From: Neobacillus niacini
GTDB taxonomy: Bacteria > Bacillota > Bacilli > Bacillales > Cytobacillaceae
Length of the DNA stretch: 64,000 bases
Assembly: GCF_023715785.1 (NCBI RefSeq)
Contig: NZ_JAMBOX010000010.1
Coordinates: forward strand, 1 to 64,000
Direction: 5' to 3'
Shown here: one piece after another, positions 56,672-64,000 of the stretch
Numbering within the stretch: the first letter of the stretch is position 1
Layout of the letters: each line of letters starts with the position of its first letter
The notes under the pieces: model-generated
Databases searched by the model: none
What the model was told of the DNA's origin: nothing
Seen by the model: the letters and a program-made list of their open reading frames with translations, nothing else
Program-made: the position numbers and the translations under genes

Positions 56672-57961
56672 ATGAAGGGAGTTTTCAAACTTAAGCAGCA
56701 TGGTACGAATTTGAAAAAGGAGGTTGTCGCGGGATTAACGGCGTTTTTTTCAATCGTCTATATTATTGCCGTTAACGGGAGTATCCTCCAGGATGCCGGA
56801 ATTCCGCTTGAAGCCGGAATTATCGCAACCGTCCTTGCCTCGCTGGTTGGCTGTATATTAGTGGCGTTTATCGCCAACGCGCCATTGATCCTCGTACCAG
56901 GAATGGGCATAAACGCTTTGTTTACCTATACGATTGTCGGTTCAATGGGGCTGAACTATATGGAGGCGTTGGGAGCGGTTGTCATTTCCGGCATCCTGTT
57001 CGTGATTGTTGCCTTTACGAAACTATCAACCATCTTATCGAGGGCGATTCCAACTTCGTTAAAAGAATCGATTTCCGTCGGGATTGGCCTATTCATCGCC
57101 TTCATCGGCTTGCAAAAAAGCGGGATCATCGTGGGGAACCCGACGAACTTCGTCGCGCTCGGCAATTTGGCATCGCCCGTTGTTCTTGCTTCGTTGATCA
57201 ACCTGGTCATCACGTTGTTTTTATTTTTAAAAAAGGTGCCAGGGAATTTCTTAATTAGCATTATCCTCGGGACGATTGTTTCCTACTTTTTTGGTCTGGT
57301 TCGATTTTCGGGAATCGATAGCGGCTTGGTTTCCTTCACGGAATACAAGGATGTTTTCCTCAGTGTCGATTTTGGAAAAATTGCCACCATTCCGTTCTGG
57401 ACAGCGGCCTTTTCATTAGTGTTAGTGCTTGTTTTTGAAAATATCGGCCTTTTGCATTCGCAGGTAGACGGTATGCTCGAGGCACCGGAAAAGAACGGGA
57501 AGTCACTTAAAGCCGTCTCTATATCAACGATTGTCTGCGGCCTGTTCGGCACAAGTCCGTCCGTTTCGACGGTGGAAACCGCGGCAGGAATTACGGCAGG
57601 CGGAAGAACAGGGTTAACCTCTGTGGTAACAGGATTGCTATTCCTAGCATCACTATTCTTCATGCCATTAATCAAAATAGTTCCGGCAACAGCAATCGCG
57701 CCAATCCTAATTATTATCGGCGGCTTGATGCTGACCAATATCGTCAATATCGATTTCACCGATTTTACCGAGGCATTTCCGGCATTTTTGGTGATTATTA
57801 TGATTCCGCTAACCTACAGCATCGTTGATGGGATCGCGTTCGGATTTATCGCTTACCCGCTGGTAAAGCTGTTTACCAACAAAAAACAGCAGCTTTCCCT
57901 ATCCATCTATATCATATCGTTCCTGTTCCTGACCAATTTCTTGCTGCATTCGGTTGGGTAG
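56672..57961 (+). CDS. NCS2-family purine (adenine/guanine/hypoxanthine) permease, AzgA type
   Basis: 429 residues, 12-14 helices. The AzgA/PbuG signature is clear: GTNLKKEVVAGLTAFFSIVY, IVAVN-like AVNGSIL, GMGINALFTYTIV, IVCGLFGTSPSVSTVETAAG, and GIAFGFIAYPLVKLF. It imports purine bases with protons. The ATG at 56672 lacks a good Shine-Dalgarno sequence (only GTGTGAGT), which is unusual for this genome. A hairpin with GTGTG lies just upstream, so initiation may be structured or the start slightly different. Confidence 0.87.
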   Translation: MKGVFKLKQHGTNLKKEVVAGLTAFFSIVYIIAVNGSILQDAGIPLEAGIIATVLASLVGCILVAFIANAPLILVPGMGINALFTYTIVGSMGLNYMEALGAVVISGILFVIVAFTKLSTILSRAIPTSLKESISVGIGLFIAFIGLQKSGIIVGNPTNFVALGNLASPVVLASLINLVITLFLFLKKVPGNFLISIILGTIVSYFFGLVRFSGIDSGLVSFTEYKDVFLSVDFGKIATIPFWTAAFSLVLVLVFENIGLLHSQVDGMLEAPEKNGKSLKAVSISTIVCGLFGTSPSVSTVETAAGITAGGRTGLTSVVTGLLFLASLFFMPLIKIVPATAIAPILIIIGGLMLTNIVNIDFTDFTEAFPAFLVIIMIPLTYSIVDGIAFGFIAYPLVKLFTNKKQQLSLSIYIISFLFLTNFLLHSVG

Positions 57962-57967
57962 AAATTA

Positions 57968-58018
57968 AACACAAAAGCCGAAAATAAGCTTATTGCCTAT
58001 TTTCGGCTTCCTTTATTT
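57968..58018. terminator. Bidirectional terminator between purine permease and glpK
   Basis: AAGCCGAAAATA pairs perfectly with TATTTTCGGCTT, loop of 11, followed by CCTTTATTTT, between convergent genes. Confidence 0.93.
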
Positions 58019-58028
58019 TAAACTTCTT

Positions 58029-59537
<1,509 letters not shown>

Positions 59538-60362
59538 TTAAGCGCTTATTTTTTCTACAACTGTCATTTCCTGAGGCTTCTTGCCCATAAAGGATGCTGC
59601 GACAAGAACCACCACGATCGAAGCGATGATAACCCATAGGCTTGTTGTTGGTTTTCCTAAAAATGCTGCTTTATAAAATAATCCTCCAAGACTTCCACCA
59701 AGGATTGGCCCCACAATCGGAATCCACGCATAGCCCCAGTTGGAAGGACCTTTACCTGGAATCGGAAGCAGTGCATGCACCAATCTTGGTCCAAAGTCAC
59801 GTGCCGGGTTGATCGCATATCCAGTTGTTCCGCCTAAGCTCAAACCAATGCTGATGATAAGGAAACCTACGATTAATGGATTTAAACCGTCTGTAAATTT
59901 ATTTGCCCCAATGGCTAAAATACCTAAAACAAGTGCGAAGGTACCAATCATTTCACTAATTAAGTTTGCAAACGTGTATGGAATGGATGGACCCGTTGCA
60001 AAAGTACCAAGCTTTGCACCCGGATCGTCAGTAACCTTCCAATGAGGAAGATAATGAAAGTACACAAGTGTTGCACCAATCATGGCACCTAGCACTTGTG
60101 CAATAATATAGGATGGTACTTGACTCCAAGCAAAATCACCTGTAAATGCTAAGGCAATTGTCAAGGCCGGGTTAAGATGTGCGCCGCTTATACTCCCCAC
60201 AGAATAAGCCGCGATGGCAACTGCCAAGCCCCAACCAAAGGTAATAACAATCCATCCGCTGCTGTTGGAAAGCGAGCGTTTCAGGTTTACGCCTGCACAA
60301 ACGCCTGCCCCAAACAAAATTAAAATTGCCGTTCCTACCAGTTCACCCCAAAATGCTGTCAT
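59538..60362 (-). CDS. glpF: Glycerol uptake facilitator (aquaglyceroporin)
   Basis: 274 residues from the ATG at 60362 (GAGGAGG upstream). The frame extends to 60443, but that part is the leader terminator. Six helices and two NPA half-helix motifs, SGAHLNPALTIALAF near 65 and YAINPARDFGPRLVHA near 200. The Asp after the second NPAR is the glycerol-channel marker. It allows passive entry of glycerol for GlpK. Transcription is gated by the GlpP-type terminator upstream. Confidence 0.94.
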   Translation of the reverse strand: MTAFWGELVGTAILILFGAGVCAGVNLKRSLSNSSGWIVITFGWGLAVAIAAYSVGSISGAHLNPALTIALAFTGDFAWSQVPSYIIAQVLGAMIGATLVYFHYLPHWKVTDDPGAKLGTFATGPSIPYTFANLISEMIGTFALVLGILAIGANKFTDGLNPLIVGFLIISIGLSLGGTTGYAINPARDFGPRLVHALLPIPGKGPSNWGYAWIPIVGPILGGSLGGLFYKAAFLGKPTTSLWVIIASIVVVLVAASFMGKKPQEMTVVEKISA

Positions 60363-60411
60363 AATAGAAGCCTCCTCTTTTTTTAACACTGCAAGTAAAT
60401 AAATATGAGGC

Positions 60412-60470
60412 AAAAAAAAAGGAGACACAACGAACAATCCCATTAGTAAGGGATATTATCGTGAGTCTCC
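60412..60470 (-). terminator. GlpP-controlled terminator in the glpFK leader
   Basis: On the minus strand GGAGACTCAC (60470-60461) pairs with GTGTCTCC, with an inner ATCCC/GGGAT stem, followed by nine T residues. It lies 50 bp before glpF, as in the B. subtilis glpFK leader where GlpP with glycerol-3-phosphate prevents termination. Confidence 0.92.
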
Positions 60471-60505
60471 TAGATCTCCATCACATATTATCAACTTAAT
60501 TAAGA

Positions 60506-60534
60506 GTATAATAGGTGACTGTAAACGCTGTCAA
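60506..60534 (-). promoter_or_regulatory. Promoter of glpFK with overlapping cre site
   Basis: TTGACA (60534-60529), 17-base spacer, TTATAC (60511-60506) on the minus strand. TGACAGCGTTTACA (60533-60520) matches the cre consensus at 13 of 14 positions and covers the -35, a direct-repression position for CcpA. Confidence 0.88.
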
Positions 60535-60618
60535 TCATGTTCACAATATTGATATATTTTAATTGTTGAAGAAAAAAAGCATTCGCCAAAGTCACGAATG
60601 CATTTTAAGAAAGGTTGA

Positions 60619-61200
60619 TTAACTGGGCAGGTGGTTACTCTTTGTCGGCTCAAAATATTTCCATAATTCGGGGTTAGATGTGGTAATCGATGTAGCTCCA
60701 GCCAGATAGGCTTGTTCTACTTCTTCAATGGAATCGATTAAACCTCCGGCAAAAATTTCTTTATCTGTCCGATTTCGAATATCTCTAATCACTTTCGGCA
60801 TGATTCCCGGCAGCACTTCAATGTAATCCGGCTGTGTCCGCTCTGTTAGAGCTATGCTTTTTTCAACTGAGCTTGAATCCAATAAAAATAGGCGCTGAAT
60901 GGATTTTACCCCTTTTTGTCTTGCCTTTATAATAACGCTTCCCTTGGTAGAAATGAGACCAAACGGTTTATATTCTTGGCAAACATACTCTGTAGAAAAC
61001 TCATCATTTTTTAGCCCATGGATGAGGTCCATATGGACGAACAACTTTTTATTATTAGCTGCAGCCATTTGGAAAATGGGTTTTAGTCTGGAAATATGCA
61101 TTTCCATAATCACAAAATAGTTATAATTGCTGTGCATCATTTTTTCGACATTCTCTATTTTGCGTATGGCCGGTAATACCTTCTGCCCATAAAAGCACAT
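60619..61200 (-). CDS. glpP: Glycerol-3-phosphate-responsive antiterminator GlpP
   Basis: 193 residues with the GlpP TIM-barrel-like sequence: QKVLPAIRKIENVEKMMHSN, LFVHMDLIHGLKNDEFSTEY near 55-75, FGLISTKGSVIIKARQKG, and the phosphate-binding YIEVLPGIMPKVIRDI and FAGGLIDSIEEVEQAYLAGA. Binds glycerol-3-phosphate and acts on the glpFK leader terminator. GGGGGGAAATCG precedes the ATG. It lies between glpC and glpF on the same strand; no terminator was seen before it. Confidence 0.94.
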   Translation of the reverse strand: MCFYGQKVLPAIRKIENVEKMMHSNYNYFVIMEMHISRLKPIFQMAAANNKKLFVHMDLIHGLKNDEFSTEYVCQEYKPFGLISTKGSVIIKARQKGVKSIQRLFLLDSSSVEKSIALTERTQPDYIEVLPGIMPKVIRDIRNRTDKEIFAGGLIDSIEEVEQAYLAGATSITTSNPELWKYFEPTKSNHLPS

Positions 61201-61354
61201 CGATTTCCCCCCCTATCAAACTCTACCATTATTTTACTAAATTTTTTATAACTATTGGCGACTTTACAAAGCTTAAAAATGTAGAAATTATGAATATAGT
61301 TACTAGAAACCGTTCCACCATCGACTATCATTTCCCTTTACTACCTTAAACTCC

Positions 61355-62563
61355 TTAATTTGCTCTTTCATAGGCATCCGCTAAAATTTGCATTGGGTGT
61401 TTTACTGGCTTGTCGGTCAATTGATCAAGCTGATTTTTACACATTCCGCATTCTGTCACAGTATAGTTAGCATTCACTTCCTTGACAGCCTCCGCCATCG
61501 GCCGGCCAATTTTCATGGAAACATCGTACTTTTCGGTTTTAAAACCAAATGTGCCGCATTGGCCGCAGCAGCCTGCCCCCACATCCTGAATTTCATATCC
61601 GGGAATCAGCTCTAAAATATCCATTGCCGGGTTGCCTATCCCTTGGGCTTTCATATGGCAAGGGGCGTAGTATCCGGCCCTCTCCTTCATCGGTGCCAGT
61701 TCCATGTTCAGTTCATCGTTTTCCTTTAAAATCCGTAAATATTCGTCGGCATCATAAACATGGCTGGCAAGCTCTTTTGCTTCCTCGGTGCCAAGGTATG
61801 AGACGTATTCCTTTTTAAAGGCCATTGTACAGCTGGTACATGTTAATACAACATCATAGCCTTGACGTGTATACGCCAAAAAGCTGTTGATATTATCGTT
61901 AGCATTTTTCAGTCCCTGCTTCATTTTTCCATTGGCGAACATCGGAACACCGCAGCATTTTTGGTCAGGCTTCACGACATCAATGCCATTGTACTCCATT
62001 ACTTTGATAAAGCTCATCGCCACTTCCGGGGCATTGTACGTCGCAGAACAGCCCGCAAAATAGGCGACCTTCCGTTCTGTTTGAGCCTCTTTCTTCTTGT
62101 AAATGCGGTTGAAATTTTTAAAGCGATATTTCGGGAACTGCCTTTCTGAAGGGATATCCATTACCCATTCCATTACTTTTCTGACTGGTTTCATCCCCAT
62201 CGCCAAATTTGTAATTGGCGCAAAGGAGGAGGCAAGCTTGCCGACCATTTCGGCATTGCTTAAGACCCAATCGCGAAATTTTGTTCCGGACATGTCCGCG
62301 TGGATGGCTTTGGCATAAGCCGTCAATGTGGAGACATGGACTCCTTCAGGACAGGACATATCGCAGGTGGTGCATAGCGTACAATATTCAATGGATTTGT
62401 CATCAATAATGGTTTGATTGTCCATCAATCTTTTTAACTCGGGACCAAGATGCTTGGGACCGCCAAATTCCAGCGTCGTATTGGCAACCGGACAGCTGGC
62501 GACACAGGCATTGCATTTAAGGCACTTGTCAAATGTATCTTCAAAAAATGGCAGATTACGCAC
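61355..62563 (-). CDS. glpC: Anaerobic glycerol-3-phosphate dehydrogenase, subunit C
   Basis: 402 residues. Two ferredoxin-type cluster motifs near the N-terminus (CLKCNACVASCPVA at 15-28 and CTLCTTCDMSCPEG near 61-74). Two CCG-type blocks follow in the C-terminal half (PDQKCCGVPMF near 202, and VGAGCCGQCGTFGF with CHMKAQGIG). It anchors GlpAB at the membrane and passes electrons to quinone. It overlaps glpB by 8 bp. Confidence 0.93.
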   Translation of the reverse strand: MRNLPFFEDTFDKCLKCNACVASCPVANTTLEFGGPKHLGPELKRLMDNQTIIDDKSIEYCTLCTTCDMSCPEGVHVSTLTAYAKAIHADMSGTKFRDWVLSNAEMVGKLASSFAPITNLAMGMKPVRKVMEWVMDIPSERQFPKYRFKNFNRIYKKKEAQTERKVAYFAGCSATYNAPEVAMSFIKVMEYNGIDVVKPDQKCCGVPMFANGKMKQGLKNANDNINSFLAYTRQGYDVVLTCTSCTMAFKKEYVSYLGTEEAKELASHVYDADEYLRILKENDELNMELAPMKERAGYYAPCHMKAQGIGNPAMDILELIPGYEIQDVGAGCCGQCGTFGFKTEKYDVSMKIGRPMAEAVKEVNANYTVTECGMCKNQLDQLTDKPVKHPMQILADAYERAN

Positions 62564-63707
62564 TGACGATCCCTCCCAGCATTTGTTTCTGATCCATTTT
62601 CCCGATCATTTCACGAATCGAGAAAATGGTAAATACGCCGCCCGTGATCCCATTAAGCGTCATCTGCGTTCCCATACTGGCTCCAACGGGATAGAGATTG
62701 ACAGGGCAATGAAGGAGTGCACCTGTACGATCCGTTTCAAGCCCTAATGCTGTTTCCTTGATGCCGCTGGAGGTCACCTGCAATCCGCCGCCCAGAATCC
62801 CTCCGGTTGCAAGGATAAAATGCTTTCCGCATAGGTCTGTCATTTGATTGGATGTTTTGATTTTCAATGACTTAACTTCATCGCCCTCAAGTTCACAGCC
62901 GACAACGGTTGTATCGGCGTAGAATCTGACGCCCAGTTTAACTGCTTCTTTTTTTAATTTTTCATTGAGGCGAATCGCTGTCGTATTTGGCGGCATTCCT
63001 GGTGCCTCTGTAACTGGTGCTTTTAGTTCAACAGAAAACTGCCCGGTTGTCTCTTTCCAGTTTTCCACCCCGAGAGAGGCCGGAAAAACAAACAGGTTTG
63101 GCTGAGAAATGTTTCTGTTTGTCATCTGTTCTTTAATCTGTTTAATGCAGTGACTGCGAATTTCCTTTTGATCCAGCAATCGTGCTGCATCCAGCTGTGA
63201 CATCGTGCGCTGGGAGTGTTCCCCTAATTGGATCTTGATTGCATCGACAGAAAGTGCTGGGCACGACCTTTTTAAATTTTTCATGACGTATGTTGGTTGA
63301 AAATCAACGATTTCCTCGAAACCAATTATAACGACATGGCCTTTATCAGGAAGCGGCGAAATCGTTTCAGGGTACAAGAACGTTTTTTTTGTATGGCCTG
63401 AACCTGTCACAATGGATATGGGGTGGTCCAGCTCCCCTTTATATGAATAGTTTAATTTGTTTGTCAGAGCCTTAAATTGGTCAATTGCTTCCGAAAGTTG
63501 TGATTTCCTAAAACCATCAATCTGAAAAAAATGAACCCAGTCCTCTAATCCCCCCGAAGAGCCGGGAATCAAGTCCATTACCCCGGTTGATTGCATGATT
63601 TTCCCTGTACCAGTTGCAGTCAACGCCGTACTGAATCCTTGTTCCTTTGCCCAAATGGCGGCTAACATGCCTGATAATCCTTGACCTACTACCACAACAT
63701 CATACAT
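62556..63707 (-). CDS. glpB: Anaerobic glycerol-3-phosphate dehydrogenase, subunit B
   Basis: 383 residues. FAD/NAD-binding start MYDVVVVGQGLSGMLAAIWA, then the GlpB-typical GSSGGLEDWVHFF and later GKHFILATGGILGGG, ending in LNGITGGVFTIFSIREMIG. Soluble subunit of the GlpABC complex that oxidises glycerol-3-phosphate to dihydroxyacetone phosphate. It overlaps both neighbours by 8 bp, showing tight coupling. Confidence 0.92.
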   Translation of the reverse strand: MYDVVVVGQGLSGMLAAIWAKEQGFSTALTATGTGKIMQSTGVMDLIPGSSGGLEDWVHFFQIDGFRKSQLSEAIDQFKALTNKLNYSYKGELDHPISIVTGSGHTKKTFLYPETISPLPDKGHVVIIGFEEIVDFQPTYVMKNLKRSCPALSVDAIKIQLGEHSQRTMSQLDAARLLDQKEIRSHCIKQIKEQMTNRNISQPNLFVFPASLGVENWKETTGQFSVELKAPVTEAPGMPPNTTAIRLNEKLKKEAVKLGVRFYADTTVVGCELEGDEVKSLKIKTSNQMTDLCGKHFILATGGILGGGLQVTSSGIKETALGLETDRTGALLHCPVNLYPVGASMGTQMTLNGITGGVFTIFSIREMIGKMDQKQMLGGIVSA

Positions 63708-64000
63708 ATTGCACGTCCTCCTCTCCCATTCCTAACGAAACTTTATATATCGTCTCCATTAACTGTAATTGTTTGGCTGTCTCCCCAGTTGCCACGACAT
63801 CCATTCCTTTTTTCCTTTCAGAAATAGCGTGGTGAATAGCCCTTTCTGCTTCTCCAATCGTTGCCTTTTTTTTCTCAACCGCAAGCGCAGCGGCACGGTG
63901 ATTACAAAAGGTTCCTTGACAAGGTCCCATGCCCAGGCGTGTTCTGCGCCGAACATCCCCCAGATGAAAACGGCCACCTTCCGGTAAAACCGCTTCGATT
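63700..64000 (-). CDS. glpA: Anaerobic glycerol-3-phosphate dehydrogenase, subunit A (partial, C-terminus)
   Basis: The C-terminal 100 residues or so of an FAD-dependent dehydrogenase; the gene runs off the right end of the window. The frame reads through FHLGDVRRRTRLGMGPCQGT followed by FCNHRAAALAVEKK. The C-X4-C spacing and RxRTRLGMGxCQG are the BFD-like 2Fe-2S domain that ends GlpA. An in-frame Met at 63930 is internal, not a start. First gene of glpABC. The presence of the anaerobic enzyme in a Bacillus-like genome, beside glpP and glpFK, indicates a full glycerol regulon. Confidence 0.9.
   Translation of the reverse strand, partial: IEAVLPEGGRFHLGDVRRRTRLGMGPCQGTFCNHRAAALAVEKKKATIGEAERAIHHAISERKKGMDVVATGETAKQLQLMETIYKVSLGMGEEDVQYV

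Noticed and set aside
60363..60443. N-terminal extension of GlpF
   Set aside because: It translates the T run and hairpin of the leader terminator; the ATG at 60362 has a proper ribosome-binding site.

Overview
The window looks like chromosomal DNA of a low-to-moderate GC, endospore-forming, Gram-positive Bacillaceae member (Bacillus, Neobacillus or Mesobacillus type; this is an inference). The support is a GerA-type germinant-receptor operon, a SinI-type antirepressor, LicT and GlpP antitermination, CcpA (cre) sites, a probable CodY box, strong AGGAGG ribosome-binding sites and typical Bacillus intergenic palindromes. I see no rRNA, tRNA, prophage, insertion sequence or CRISPR array. The right edge cuts the glpA gene.

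Layout. 0.2-4.7 kb: CstA transporter with its LytS/LytT two-component system. 4.9-10.1 kb: small DUF proteins, an NCS2 permease, an MFS transporter, a short AraC protein and a decayed MFS gene joined to it. 10.4-15.0 kb: complete livKHMGF branched-chain amino-acid ABC operon. 15.1-21.6 kb: a TPR lipoprotein, then a sigma-54 activator, 3-hydroxybutyrate dehydrogenase, GntP permease and scoAB. The last set is a short-chain ketone/hydroxy-acid utilisation cluster with two -24/-12 promoters, each preceded by three copies of the same palindrome. 21.8-23.3 kb: YjbR, VOC protein, Ung. 24.1-26.5 kb: carboxy(nor)spermidine dehydrogenase and decarboxylase behind a terminator-bearing leader. 26.7-30.4 kb: germinant receptor operon. 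30.5-32.4 kb: an SDR, a 38-residue zinc-ribbon protein and a membrane protein. 32.5-38.9 kb: aryl-beta-glucoside system (licT, bglP, two phospho-beta-glucosidases) with three RAT/terminator modules. 38.9-41.9 kb: TerB-like protein, branched-chain aminotransferase and a lone FabF. 41.9-43.4 kb: remnant of a 7TMR-DISM sensor, an OmpR-type regulator and a SinI-like protein. 43.4-45.7 kb: a MutS2 paralogue without Smr domain behind an elaborate leader with two tiny ORFs and a terminator. 45.8-50.1 kb: ECF sigma/anti-sigma pair, a guanylate-kinase paralogue, and a Des desaturase with a damaged desR and no desK. 50.3-57.9 kb: CynX-type MFS, a VanRS-like pair with a D,D-carboxypeptidase, GNAT, VOC protein and an AzgA-type purine permease. 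58.0-64.0 kb: glycerol regulon glpFK, glpP, glpABC.

How the genes work together. Most of the window is carbon and nitrogen uptake under layered control: CcpA sites near the gntP, licT and glpF promoters, RNA antitermination by LicT and GlpP, sigma-54 activation for scoAB/gntP/bdh, and a candidate CodY site before liv. The two most interesting items are the sigma-54 regulon with its TTCCG-N6-CGGAA operators, and the MutS2 paralogue whose leader looks like a ribosome-stalling attenuator of the kind that controls antibiotic-resistance genes. Several loci show recent decay (AraC/MFS junction, DISM sensor stub, desK/desR).
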